Assembly (NCBI GenBank): GCA_032988165.1
Contig: JANTQF010000030.1
Span: 142,214-206,213, forward strand
Direction of reading: 5' to 3'
From: Emmonsiellopsis sp. PD_33
Taxonomy: Eukaryota; Ascomycota; Eurotiomycetes; Onygenales; Ajellomycetaceae
DNA: 64,000 nt
The position numbers were made by a program, and so were the translations under genes. A model generated the notes under the pieces. The model was not told the origin of the DNA and did not search any database. It was given only the letters and a program-made list of their open reading frames with translations. The number at the start of each line of letters is the position of its first letter. The first letter of the stretch is position 1. This document shows positions 49,901-62,053 of this stretch, one piece after another.

Positions 49901-50617
49901 AAATGGATGGGTCTCATTGATTGCTTGCTGGCGGTCTTTGAGCGTGAAACTTTCTGTATCACTCAGATCGCTGTGGGAATCGTCAACATCCCCGCCCATA
50001 CCGAGCCGGGACGGTTCACCATTGTCGACAAGACGGCTACTAGATTCCGCTGACGATATATCATCGGATGGCTCATCCCTTGACTCAACACGCCGTAGCC
50101 CGGATGGCTGTCCGGTGGGTCTTCGACGCAGGGAAGCGTTCGACCTTCCAGGGGCCGTGGATGCCTGCCTGAATGCATTATCTACCTCATACTCAATCGG
50201 GTCATCGTCTACCGAAAATTCCTGGCCCCTATGAGGTTTGGCTGACACACGGCGAATATTAGGGGGCTTTTTGGGAGTTCGTTCCGAAGCTTGCGGGATG
50301 GGAGAACGTATAGGCTCATATATCGGGCCGCGGGGCTCTTGGCTGTCCCCTCGCCTCAGTTCGGGTTGTGACGGCTCATGAGAGTCCATCGTACCTAGTA
50401 GAGTAGTATGTTAGCCATAAAAAAGGCCAGCCACTTTGACGAACTGATAGAGAGTCTAACCGTATGTCGTTCTCGACTGCGCTTCGGGCGTTTGAGGCAA
50501 GCCTGATGATGCATCTTGTTCTGTCCGAACGATGGGGACACTCTGGGCCGAAGACGTCGAGCCCGAGGCTGTCTCTGACGGGTCTTCTAGGCCCCGATCA
50601 GTGCCGCGAGATGCCAT
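46999..50617 (-). CDS. VNX1: Vacuolar monovalent cation/H+ antiporter, VNX1 type (CaCA superfamily)
   Basis: Five exons join in frame into 1109 residues: 50617-50461, 50394-48602, 48530-47574, 47488-47325 and 47257-46999. The first exon was recovered from splice phase: it supplies MASRGTDRGLEDPSETASGS and joins with a 66-nt intron. The N-terminal ~230 residues are disordered. Membrane helices follow, then the exchanger core with GAAVNAFFSTVVEVYLYCIA and the second half FLGITLFALVPNTTEFLNAI, each with the acidic residue of the alpha-repeat. A cytosolic loop holds two CxxC pairs (CMSC and CRRC). Yeast Vnx1 is a low-affinity Na+/K+ to H+ exchanger; ion selectivity here is inferred. The gene is divergent from RPT6. 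Confidence 0.9.
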
Positions 50618-51366
50618 GCTGTCGAGGGTGGGTAGAGCTTCTTATCTGGCTGGCGGCGCAAGGGGACAGCTCTGGCAAAACAAAGAGAGGGAAGAGGGCT
50701 TCCGAGGAAGATAACGGCAATAATTCATATCAGGGCGAGGCTGAATGTTAGACAAACAATATAATATCCTGGTAACTTGCAACTAGAAATAACCAAGGAG
50801 CTGATATATCAGCAGCCGGAGGCCTGTAATTAAGCTCGCAAGCTTCTATGAAGCAGGCTCAAGGTAGATCGGCACTGTGTCGTACGACTTCAAAAACGGG
50901 ACCCTATGATTGCTTGGGAGCGGACGAAGGAGGAAGAGCCGGCCCCGAGGATATTATCGGAGAGGGGTGTGAAGTTGGAGATGGCTGCGATAAGAAGATC
51001 TGATCTGCCGCCGCCTGACCTCGAGGTCATCGCCGTCCCGTTTGGGATAGGTCGTGTCGGCAAACAAACAAACAGAGCAAACAGCATTGGCGATGGGATG
51101 ACTAAGCTGATCCGGAGCTGTTGACGCTTTCCGTTCAGCATCAAAGACCGCTTCAAGGCGACGACCACGCTGGCTACCTGACCACCAGCGAGCTGGACAC
51201 GATATCTCCTCTCTCTTCAGCCCAACGCATTCCTCGTTCCTCGACTATATCTCAACTATCTGATTGTCTACCCGCCAAGGTCGACCTTCTTCGTGTCGCC
51301 TCCCTCCCCAACCTTCTCCCGCTTTCCACTCACCTCCCCCGATTTGATCTCCAAATACCGTCCACC
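50618..51366. promoter_or_regulatory. Divergent promoter of VNX1-type gene and RPT6
   Basis: 749 bp between outward-pointing starts; the RPT6 side is CT-rich, as in leaders of highly expressed genes. A CGGCAAAC near 51058 only weakly resembles the proteasome box of yeast and is not called. Confidence 0.4.
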
Positions 51367-52683
51367 ATGGCGCTCGATAACTACTTTCACAACAAGATAG
51401 AGAGCATGAAGCTCGAGATTATCCAGGGGCAAGCTGTTTTGAGACGGCTGGAAGCACAGCGCAACGACTACAACTCCAGAGTAAGGCTGCTCCGAGAGGA
51501 GCTTGGCCTGCTCCAGCAACCCGGATCATATGTCGGTGAGGTGGTAAAGGTCATGGGCACGAAGAAGGTGCTAGTAAAGGTGCATCCAGAGGGGAAATAT
51601 GGTAAGCTTCGTCGTCCCCCAATTTCAAACCAGCTCTAGTAGCTAATGTCTTTGTTCTCAGTTGTCGATATTGCCGACAGCGTCGATATCTCCAAGCTCA
51701 CAGTGGGGAAACGGGTGTCGTTGCTTTCGGATTCATATAAGCTGGAAAAGATGCTGCCTTCCTCGGTCGATCCGCTCGTCTCTCTTATGATGGTTGAGAA
51801 AGTGCCAGACAGCACCTACGACATGATCGGCGGCCTTGACCAACAAATCAAGGAAATTAAGGAAGTGATCGAGTTGGGTCTGAATCACCCCGAGCTATTC
51901 GAGTCGCTAGGTATCGCACAGCCAAAGGGTGTTCTTTTATACGGCCCTCCCGGAACCGGAAAGACCCTGCTCGCACGAGCAGTGGCACACCACGCGGACT
52001 GTAAATTCATCCGAGTTAGCGGATCGGAGTTGGTACAGAAGTACATTGGTGAGGGCAGTAGGATGGTCCGAGAGTTGTTTATTATGGCACGAGAACATGC
52101 TCCCAGCATTATCTTCATGGACGAGATTGATAGTATTGGGTCTAGCCGTGTGGAGGGAAGCAGTGGAGGTGATTCTGAAGTCCAGCGCACAATGCTGGAG
52201 CTTCTTAATCAGCTTGACGGATTTGAACCTACTAAAAACATCAAAGTCATCATGGCTACGAATCGTCTCGACATCCTCGACCCTGCTCTCCTTCGGCCAG
52301 GAAGAATCGACAGAAAGATTGAATTCCCACCACCAACGTAAGTTTCCTTTCCCAATCTACCCAAGGGAGGATTTCACAAAGCATGGAAGCCAACATTGAA
52401 TTAATCATTCTCATATCTTAATAGTGTCGAAGCACGTGCCGATATTCTCCGTATCCATTCCCGATCAATGAACCTGACCCGTGGTATCAACTTGACAAAG
52501 ATCGCAGAGAAGATGAACGGATGTTCAGGTGCAGAGCTCAAGGGTGTCTGCACAGAAGCTGGAATGTATGCCCTGCGAGAGCGTCGTGTGCATGTCACGC
52601 AGGAGGACTTCGACTTGGCAACGGCGAAGGTCCTGAACAAGCATGACGATAAGGAAGTCTCTCTCCAGAAATTCTTCAAGTAG
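51367..52683 (+). CDS. RPT6: 26S proteasome regulatory ATPase RPT6 (SUG1/PSMC5)
   Basis: RPT6 is one of six AAA ATPases that unfold substrates at the base of the 19S particle. Exons 51367-51601, 51662-52337 and 52425-52683 join into 389 residues, the normal family length. An N-terminal coiled coil (QGQAVLRRLEAQRNDYNSRV) and OB domain precede the AAA module with Walker A GPPGTGKT, Walker B IIFMDEID and the arginine fingers in LLRPGRIDRKIEFP. The subunit is identified as RPT6 by SGSELVQKYIGEGSRMVREL and the C-terminus VSLQKFFK. An open frame extends upstream of the ATG but is not protein-like; the start at 51367 sits in ACCATGG. Confidence 0.96.
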
Positions 52684-53847
52684 ATCCAGCGGGGAATATT
52701 TGTCTTAGCATGGCGAGGCTGGAGTCGAAGCGGAACAGTTAAGGCTTGTGGTTGTTTTCCTTGGTAGACCTCAATAGACGGTGGTATCCGGGAATAATAG
52801 ATCCCCGGGACTAGCTTTCCGCTTGGCTCTAGTGTTGCACCAACCGAGCCCGATGAAATGGGGATGTGGACATGTGGATCATTTAGCGGAGGGAAGAAAT
52901 ATGACGTTCTTGGGCGTGAGGCTGTGACTGTTTGATGCTTACCTACCTACATTATCCTTGTTGTCCTCTCAGATCTCCAGTTTTGCTTTTCCTGTTCTTT
53001 CCAAGTCCTTTTTGGCATGAGTATGTATAACTAGCACATAGGTAGGCACCATGCAGTTCAGCTCAGTGGATATACCAAACTGAATTATCACCATTCCGCC
53101 GTGTCTTTCACCCACTGACAGACATGGTATTTACCACAGTATGCCATAAAGACGCATATACCCCCCTACGCAGCCAGCCAAGTGAGTATCCATGTGTTAC
53201 CAAGTAAGACAACCGCATAACTACACTTTTTACTCCTTTGATATTTTGTTCCACCCTTCGATTTAGAGATATATATCTGATGAAGGAAAGGAAAGTAGAA
53301 TTCCATCTATAGTTATATCACCACTGCTTGTGGATAACGAGAAAGGATAAGTGTTTGAAATCGAATACTACTTCCTTTCTGGTGAGAAACGTGTCGAGAG
53401 AGGTATGATATGAGGTGAGGGAACATGGCGAGATATTTCTTCTATCAAATAGAATAGAATAGTTTTAAACATTTTCCTTGCCCTCTTCTTTGAAATCACC
53501 CATGTATCAGAAAGCCAGACATAACTACTCCGTACCAAGCATACAATTATGAGCTCACCCTCCCTTATCCGTGCATGATACCCCATACATTGCTACCAAG
53601 AGGATCTCTTGGCATTCATTAGTTAATAACCTCTTTGACCAGACTTCGCTAACCCAACCTGCTCACCGGGAATGCACGTCAGACTCAAGCCGCTACGCTA
53701 GCCATAGTACAGTACATACTTATGTCCTCCATCGTAGGAGCAAGATACTGCAGGAGTATGGATGCAGTATTTAGATGGTGCATGTCAAGTTTGTGCCATC
53801 TGATGTCTGTTCAGCTGCAGCATCATGAGCCGGCCTTCATCCAGGTT
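52684..53847. other. Intergenic region before the second AT-rich block
   Basis: About 1.2 kb with normal CpG content after the RPT6 stop. No gene or RNA is evident. The last CpG before the AT block lies near 53831. Confidence 0.4.
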
Positions 53848-54600
53848 ACAGTTCAACTGACCATCAGAATCAGTCAGCTGACTACACTAGGTGACCATAC
53901 TGGAATCTGGTAGCAATTTTAAATGCTAGATTTACAGTTAATCCACAGTCTACATTGGGCCCACTGTCAACCAACCATCAACTGACTGTCAACTTCCAAT
54001 TAAACAGTCAGTTGACTGTCAAGTCATATAAAACATAGATTTTAGTTAAACATTGGATAGATCCCAACTGTAGTTAGCAAATTACTATTATCCTAATAAA
54101 ACTGTCAGAGAATCAGTTGATAGTTGTATAGAGTAGTTGATGGAGCTATAAAAGTTAAACCATTAATCTCACCCTAATACCTCTAAATCTGCTTCTTTTT
54201 TCTATATATTCATTATCTAGTAGTATAGATCTTCTCAACCTCACTTTTAAATAGTATATATAAGTAAATTTAAATGTAAGATCAGTATTTAAGTCATATA
54301 ACTATAATATTTAATGTTTTGCATTCTAAATCAGGGTTACCCTAAGCTTTGATCTCATTGCTAGGTAATTTATTTACTGCCTTATATATTGCCATTCACC
54401 ATACAAAATAAAATACCTTATCTTTACTCTCTTCTCTTCTCTTCTCTTTTTCTCAAGCATCTCAAAGAAGAGTTCAACCACACTCTCCCCTCTCTGTTCA
54501 TTATTATCTGCTACTCCTCTAATCAGTAAGTACTCTAAATGATGCATCAGAATATATAAATTCAGAAAAAAGCTAATAATAGAATAGTAGAATCATCAGC

Positions 54601-55926
54601 ATGGCTCTTCTAAAGAAGGCTAGCACTGATACTAATACTAGCACTAGTAGAGCATCCCAAAGCAAGGCTTAAGCTAAAGAAGAAGCTAGCTTAGGTGAAA
54701 TGAACCTCTATATTTATTGTATAACTAATTTTATTGGAAATAATCAACCTAATTATATCTATAGCAAGGTTAAAGGCACTACAAAAACATGCCCCTAATA
54801 TATAAAAAATAAGAAAAGCTGTTAAACAGTCCCAAATAACATGTTAGAAGAAGTTAAGAGTGTTCTTATATTTCAAGTTAACTATATTACTATCATCTCA
54901 TTATTATTGAAAGAGACAAAGAGAAAGGTCCTCACTGTCAACATTTTTACCTTAAAGATAGAAATTAAATCATACCTTACATTGATTTTTAAAACCCTAA
55001 TCAAGGGGAAGTCTGCTGCTGCTGCATCTGGGGTGACTGAGCCTAAATTTACTTCACTTAATAGTATTAGGGTGAAGGGGCTAAAGATTATGAGGGAGAT
55101 AGCAGGTCATTTCCATAAGATATCTCAGCTCATGGATGCATAGTATAAGTATAACACTGAGATGCTTAAGGCTATTAATAGGGTATATAAATATTCATCT
55201 TATAGACATTTTCAATTCATACTAACATTATTTTGATATAGGGGTTTGATTTGGTTACCTCTACTTTATATATTATTACTAATTCTATTTCTACTTTTAC
55301 TTCAGCTTCAGCTTCAGCTCACTCTCACTCTCATGCCTATCATCCTGTATCTACTGTAAGTAAATCTGAAATGCTAAAAACTCTGAAATCTCCAAAATAA
55401 TCATTAGAATATAAATGAAATATAGAATTTTGATGATTAAAACCCCTTCCTCCAAGCACTAAATGAGAGGGTATATAAATACTCCACTAAATGCCTATAG
55501 CTCCTCCTCTGCTCCTATTAGCTGTGCTGGGTCTACTGCTCTCTCTTCTGCTCATAACTATCTACCCATCCAAGTTCACTATACTGACATGTATGATGAA
55601 AACCCTCCACCTCAAATAGCTAGTATGTATGCAGCCTCTTCACCTTAAATAACTAGTATGTATGCAGCCTCTCTGCCTCTATTTGCATTTCTTTCAGCCT
55701 CTTTATTAGCCTCTCTACCTGCACCTTCATCTGCCCCTTTATCTGCATCTTTATCTGCCTCTTCATCTATACCTTCATTTGTCTCTCTGCCTGCACCTCT
55801 CACTCCTCCTACCACAGTACTCAAGGGTGAGTTTGGTGAGTTCCATCTGCCAGATGAGAAATTCAATACTACAAGTAATAATGAGGAAAGTAAGGAGACT
55901 GAAGAGACATCTAAGAAGATATTCTA
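54601..55926 (+). pseudogene. Accessory ORF of the CACTA-like element
   Basis: The frame opens with ATG at 54601 (MALLKKASTDTNTSTSRASQ) after a CT-rich leader and runs with few stops to about 55143 (end ...ISQLMDA). Plausible introns follow: GTATAT near 55182 to GATATAG near 55240, and GTAAGTAAA near 55356 onward. Later exons encode Ser/Ala/Pro-rich low-complexity sequence ending at 55926. Stops are TAA/TAG of the C-to-T type. It occupies the place of a TnpA-like second gene but I recognise no domain. Confidence 0.45.
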
Positions 55927-56182
55927 ATTGAAAATTGATTTTAATATAAATAGGTAGTTAAGTTAGATAGCTGAGTTGAAATGAAGTTATTTAATCTTTC
56001 AGATATTACTTTCTATTAATTAATAATAACTAACTAACTATCTTAAGAGCTCTAATAGTAGTATTAGGCTATTAGCTGGCTAGTGCCAAGCATAATTCAC
56101 ATTAATTAGTAATATATAAAAATTTTTCATTATCTTCTTCTTCTTTTTCTTCTTCTTTTTCTTCTTCTTTATTATTTCTATC

Positions 56183-56813
56183 TCTAACTGTGACATCATC
56201 ACCCAGATCATCTATTAAGATCACTGATGACAAGGTCTTTACTTGTACCTATATTTATAAGCTCAAGTGCTATAACATCAAGCATGGCCTCACCAACATC
56301 AGCCTTCTGTTCAGCCTGGACAAGGACTTCATCAGTGTTGAGGAGCCCAAGGAAGAGTACACCCTGACTGAGGCTGCTGAGACCAATAATGACTCCTACT
56401 ACTCTTTCAAGACTATTCTTAATGTTAGTCTCTACTATATTCTTATTAGTACTCATATCTTTACTGTTATGAAGGGCACATCTGACAGTGATATCTTTAT
56501 CTCCTACTCCAAGAACTACTTCTCTAGCTACAACATTGAGACTAAGAAGCTCAACATTAAAACTCTATGCAAGTATATCTTCAGCAGCTATGTTACTAAG
56601 TACATGGAGGGTCTTACTGATGGCAATAAGAAGCACTTCACATCCTAGTTTTAGAAGTATATTAACAATGAGGTTAATATTAGCAATCTCAAGGCCATCT
56701 ATGAGGATCCCTTCAAGAAGGAGGAGGATGCTAAGTTAAAGAAGATCAAGGCTGAGTAGAAGGCTGAGAGCTTGAAGTATAAAACCTAGAGACTCATTAA
56801 GATTAAGAAGGAT
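56183..56813 (+). pseudogene. RPL5: Truncated, mutated 60S ribosomal protein L5 (RPL5, uL18) fragment
   Basis: The frame retains unmistakable fungal RPL5 blocks: DIITQI, then after a frame-shifting indel KHGLTN, SLDKDF, EEYTLTEAAET, VMKGTSDS, YNIETKKLN, YVTKYMEGLTDGNKKHF, YEDPFKKEED and KAESLKYKT. Differences are mainly of the type Gly to Ser, Asp to Asn, Pro to Ser and His to Tyr, as made by C-to-T and G-to-A changes, and TAG codons stand where Gln is expected. Codons ending in G or C persist, unlike the surrounding sequence, which suggests recent capture from a highly expressed gene. The first ~70 and last ~50 residues of RPL5 are missing. No intron is apparent in the retained part. It lies inside the CACTA-like element and should not be functional. 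Confidence 0.8.
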
Positions 56814-57329
56814 CCATTACTCATAATAAATATAAAATATAGATACATGATAATAATAAATCACTCTATTACTCACTTCAGGCAGAGAAGATAGTATATT
56901 CTTTTATGAGTCTCATCTCATATCTTTACCTTTAATTTCTTTTACTTCAACATTTTCTCCTTCACTTTTTTCTTAATAAATGATGATCATCCTACCCCAA
57001 CATATTAATTAGGGACCTATAGGTAGTTTCAGAACTATAGTAGCTTTTGTCAAGCTTCAATCACTATCAGACTATTTATCACTAAAGCTATTTTTATATT
57101 TAAAAAGACCTTCATCTTAACTGCTAGATTGGCATATACATCTAACTTGGTTAATACTCTATCATTATATTCTTTATTTGATTAACTTACTGGTCAGGTA
57201 CCACTGCCCAAGTTTACTTGACTTTTCAAAGTCAATTACTGGGTAAACCCAGAAAAAGACATGGAAAAATTTCTCCTGAGAGAAATTACAGGAGAAAATT
57301 GAGAATAGAAATTTATATGATGTATGAAG

Positions 57330-57806
57330 ATGCTAGCCCACATCAGAATCCTCTGCTTTGACAATGTTGATTTCATTTGTAATTTATTACTATATTATCA
57401 GTATAAATCTATAATACTGGCCTGAACTAACTTACTTAAAGTAATGACAAACTCTAATTCTTCTACTTTTTTGTCCAATTTAGGACCTTCTCCTGCTTGC
57501 CTGACTAGATGCTCAGATCCTCTACTCCCTCAGGAAATATCATCTCTATAATAAAGTCACTCTTTTCCTTTGTGAAGGAGAGAATGTACATTCACACTAC
57601 CTCCTACTGAAGGTAGTTCTCTCTTAGTTTGATTATGATCTTATATCATGCTGCATCAGAATATGGAACTCTAGCTTTTCATTACTTTTTGATTGTACTA
57701 TCTAGCTGTGTCTCTGACTTCTAACTGTGAGTCTAATCCTACTCTTACTCTTCCTCTTTCTGTTCTGATCTTCTCTCTACCTCCCTTACTTCCTCTTATT
57801 AGCCAT
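57330..57806 (-). pseudogene. Degenerate minus-strand frame inside the CACTA-like element
   Basis: From ATG at 57806 (MANKRK) a leftward frame, basic at first and interrupted by TAG/TAA/TGA, continues to about 57330 with stretches such as EKLEFHILMQHDIRS and KKVEELEFVITLSKLVQASI. It may be an additional element gene. No domain recognised. Confidence 0.3.
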
Positions 57807-58182
57807 TTTGGGTCTAATTGTCATCAAGTAAGGCTTGATCTATAATGTTTAGGTTCTATTTCATTGTAAATTTCTCTTCAATTTTATAGATTTTATTTAT
57901 GAAATACACTACCATCATTTCTATCTGTCTGATGAGCTGATAGGTAAATGCAATAGATTTTGAGAGATAATCTTTAGAACTCTCTACTTTCAACATTTTT
58001 TCAAAGGGTAATCTCTGCACTTCTGACATCTTTTTTGGGATTAGCCCCTCTGAGGCTCAAAAAATGACTAAGTACCTACAATGCACCTCCTGAATCTTCT
58101 TAATTTCATAATAATGACAACAACAACATCCCCTGACTTCATCTCATTAAGTACCTAGTATAACTACTGAAGGACCATCAAA

Positions 58183-61100
58183 ATGGGGCAATTCAAGTAT
58201 CAAGATCAGAAAAAGTACCTCCTCAGGCTACCTATCCATTGGGATTCTAATACCAGCTGCAGGATTCATGTTGCTCACCAACCCCTATCACCTAACATTA
58301 CTTTTAGATAAGATGATCACATTTTACCATCTATTAAAGATAATAATAACTTTAAGATGGACTCTGATAGTAATATAGAGCTTACTGAAGTATATATTCA
58401 AGCTTCTACTCCTATATTTATCTCTAATACTAATGAAATATAGGATGTTGGGAGCTATGATCCTCAATCTGAAGATAGTAGTAATAAGATTCTAAAAAAC
58501 TTCAATATATAGTGGCTATTAGAAAGCCAACCAGAAAACAGCACAGACATCCAAGAGGTTGAGAAAGAGATTAAGAAAGAAATTAATAAAGAGACTGAGG
58601 AAGAGACCCAGAGGAATATTACATTAGATGCTTCATCTATCAAAAATACTCTAATAGATGCTGATGATACCAATCCTGCTACAATTTTATCATATAAATA
58701 TGATATCAGAGACATCAATACATTCATATTAGTAATGAGGCTATGGTGCAAGGATTCAGGAATTTTAAGAGAGCAATATTACTCTCTCTTGCAGATTCTC
58801 AAGTCTCTTCAGGATATTACACCTATATATACTCTTCCTGAAGGATTATCTATGCTCAAGAAGGCATGCTGAGCCCAGTTCCCAATTCTCCCAGTCCAAA
58901 CAACTAAGATACTAATAATATTAAAATCTCAGATGCTAACACTTTCACCAGCCCAGAAGAAAGCTACCAAGAAATCCATGAGTGCTATATACTTTCAGGA
59001 TTTAATTACCCTAGTGAAGTTTCTCCTACAATCACCTACATTTCAAAGCAAGTTACACATTGGTATGGCAGAGCTCATCAACAAGCTAAAAGAGTTATAG
59101 TACTCAAGAAGCTAGGGAGCTTCTATCAAGTATAGCTCTGGCCACCTACCTTAATATTTACTGACAAATAAACTAATATTCCCATTAGATTTCATTAAGT
59201 ACAAATATAAGAAGATAATATATCAATGTAGTAGTAATTCAGTAATGTATCATTTTGGAAGAACTCTCTACATCAGAAGAGATTATAGAATCAATTCACT
59301 ACTTCAAAATCATATAGTTATAGAGATTCAAGGTGTGCTTTATTATTTATCTGATCTTTATCAGGGTAAATTAGCACATCTAGATCCCCCATTTGAGACT
59401 AAGGAATTAATTCCCATTGAGAATCAAGCATTCTTTATCTAAGCTAAAAAAATCATATCTCAAGTGGATGTCTTCATTAACATCATCTTTGATACCTTCA
59501 AAAGCAACATGAGATCTCCATCATATAATCCAACTCAGTACTTTATCCAAAGGATTATTCAAACCTCCTCAAATAGAGTAATTACCCAGCTATATTGCCA
59601 ATCTACCCCTCTGCACAGGGAATTAGAGATTGATGCACATAGAAGATATGCACTTGAGGGCTTATTCTACTCTAATAAAAAGATTATATCTCTCTCATAT
59701 TAACTTTTCATTGATGGGTTCAGCTTATACCAAAACATGTATCAGAGCCTAATAGGATGCTATATGATTCCTGCCCTGAGTGCATCTGAATGTTTCAAAT
59801 GAACAAATGTTTTTACCCTTACATTTAAACTTTATGGAATAAATTTTCCAGACATCATTGATAGCCTATCCTCAGGGCTAGCAAAGCTTGACTATCCTGA
59901 GGTCAGAATAGTCATTAATGGAGAGGCTGTACAAGTCATTACATTTTGTATGATCTTCCTCAGGAATATGCTTCAGTAGAATAATAATGCTGGCATTAAA
60001 TATCCAACTACAACACTTTCATGTCAGAATTACATGATTAATAAGAAGAATTAAGGAAATCTTACTTATAACCTCCAAATAAATAGCTAATATCATCATC
60101 AGATGCAACATCTTCAGAATCAAATTGATAATATAACTATCCAGATCCAAAAGGAGCAGTTATGCAAGCAGTTCAGAATGAGTGCTAACTAAATACTACT
60201 ATTTAAAATATGTTTTAGTCTAAATCTGGTGACATATTTCCCATCAGACCCATATCATAGTAAATATACAGGGATCTCTAAACTTACTCATTATATTCTT
60301 ATCTTCTGCCTGCTATCTCAATCAGGGGTAAAGCAGTATCTGAGAATGCTACATACATTTTCATTTCCTCAAAATTAGAGCTATTTACAGTCTCTATTAA
60401 TATATCTTAAATCATATCAACTTTAGGAGCATGCTCAGGCATCAGTTATCATTCCCCTTATTCTCTAATTATGTATAATCAAGGAATGAATCAATTCAGC
60501 AGTATGATCTATTCTGTCTTCTATCTTTTCATCTCCAACCATCTCTCCTAAAAGTTTAATAATAGAGGTATTTTCATCAATTGTCAAAAACAATGTAATT
60601 CTTATCTCAGCTTCATCAAAGGTTCATGATTTCAATCAGGTAACACAGTCAATTCTACATGCCTACAAATAATTTTAAAAACTTGTTGAAGCAGCAGCCC
60701 AGATAGTTGCATCTCAAGGCTAGTTCTATCTGACATCTCATACTCTCTCTGTTACCAGTCATTTTGCCTCCTCAGGGCTGGATGAAGGAATGCCTGCCCC
60801 TAACACTGAAATTAGAAGTAATATTAATAGTATAAAAAAGTTAATCAAAAAGGTCTGATTCCTTCAGAATATGAAGGCTCATCCCAATATATATATTAGA
60901 TTGCATTACCCCAACTAAATTAAGGAGTATGAGGTTGCAAATAATTGCAACATCCTAGCCAGTGAAGATAAATACTAAGACTATAAATACTTAGTTCTCT
61001 AAATCAACTATTAGAATGTTAAAAAGACATTACTAGTTCAAGAAAGTTTCTAATGCACTTTGCAGCTTTCACTTCAGGACTCATTTAATGAGACAGACCA

Positions 61101-61920
61101 ATCCCTTCAGGAAAAGATGGAGGCAATTAACATACAATGCCTATCTCTTTTTAAGAGTCTTTTAAAGCTCAATTCTCATAATTATGATAATGATTTTCAT
61201 AATGTCATTCTGCAAGTATCAGATAAGTATGAGGCAGTTCATGTCTGATCTCAACTACCTACTCACAGCAAAATAAATACTTTTAATATTAAAAGTATAA
61301 ATTTATCACTTGTTAACATCCTGCATCCCTTTCTCAGAAAGCTTCAAAGTGCTTATAAGATAAACTAAAAGAAGCTATTAATAATAGAGCTAGACTCTTA
61401 GGTAATTCAGTTCTTTCAAAACATCAGCTTCTGCTTCCCCAATCAGACATAAAGAACAATAATCTCACAGGAGGATGTTATTAATTATCAGAACTTAAAA
61501 ATGGGGCAAATAACTACCATCTTTATTCACACATTAGATGAGAAGAAGTATATATTCTTCTTCATTATTCAATTGCAGATAATATAATAAGATTAGCTAC
61601 TAAATCTTCTAATTTTTGGAATAGATGAAAGTAACAACTCCTACATAATTATCAGATTACTCACAATCCTCCAATCAAGCTTATATGTGATCTCAGTGAA
61701 TACATTGCTTACTCCTCTCACTCCTCTTACTCTAACTGCTTTAACTGCTCTAACTGCTCTAATTACTCTAACTACTCTAATTACTTCAACTACTCTAATT
61801 GCTTTACTCACTTCATCTGCAGTCCTAATATCTACTTTCTATTCTCACCTAACTACTAATCTTACTGCAAATGATCTATCATTTGACTATGCTGATAGAT
61901 ACCTTATGCTTTGCCCTTAA
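58183..61920 (+). pseudogene. Tnp2-like transposase remnant
   Basis: One register from ATG 58183 (MGQFKYQDQKKYLLRL) can be followed for about 1240 codons with scattered stops. Blocks that resemble large Tnp2-like (plant and fungal CACTA) transposases include LFIDGFSLYQNMYQSLIGCY, NVFTLTFKLYGINFPDIID, VRIVINGEAVQVITFCMIF and ISKLTHYILIF. The N-terminal third is acidic and Asn/Ser-rich. The C-terminus carries a Leu-Thr-Ala repeat. Stops are TAA/TAG/TGA in places where Gln, Arg or Trp codons are likely. The assignment to Tnp2 rests on the pattern of these blocks and on the element ends. Confidence 0.6.
61702..61815 (+). repeat. Minisatellite encoding a Leu-Thr-Ala repeat
   Basis: Degenerate tandem units of CTCTAACTG / CTCTTACTC type at the 3' end of the transposase frame, coding short Leu-Thr-(Ala/Pro) repeats. 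Confidence 0.6.
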
Positions 61921-62026
61921 AAGGTCTCATTTCTATGATTTAATTGATTATTCAATGAAATCAGGTGTTTTTGTAATGCTAGATAAAAAAATGCAATGAA
62001 ATTAAATCTAATAAAGTAAAGCTAAG

Positions 62027-62053
62027 TAAGTAGTAGTAGTAGTAGTAGTAGTA
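62027..62053 (+). repeat. AGT trinucleotide microsatellite
   Basis: About nine AGT units in the 3' noncoding part of the CACTA-like element. Confidence 0.8.

Noticed and set aside
51050..51070. Possible proteasome-associated control element upstream of RPT6
   Set aside because: Only a partial match to GGTGGCAAA, a motif best known from Saccharomyces.
53848..53884. Extending the CACTA-like element left to 53848
   Set aside because: This stretch resembles sequence near 63690, but it lies outside the CACTA terminus and the right-hand counterpart overlaps another element, so the minimal boundary was kept.
56208..56456. Minus-strand frame opposite the L5 fragment
   Set aside because: Shadow of the RPL5-derived coding strand.
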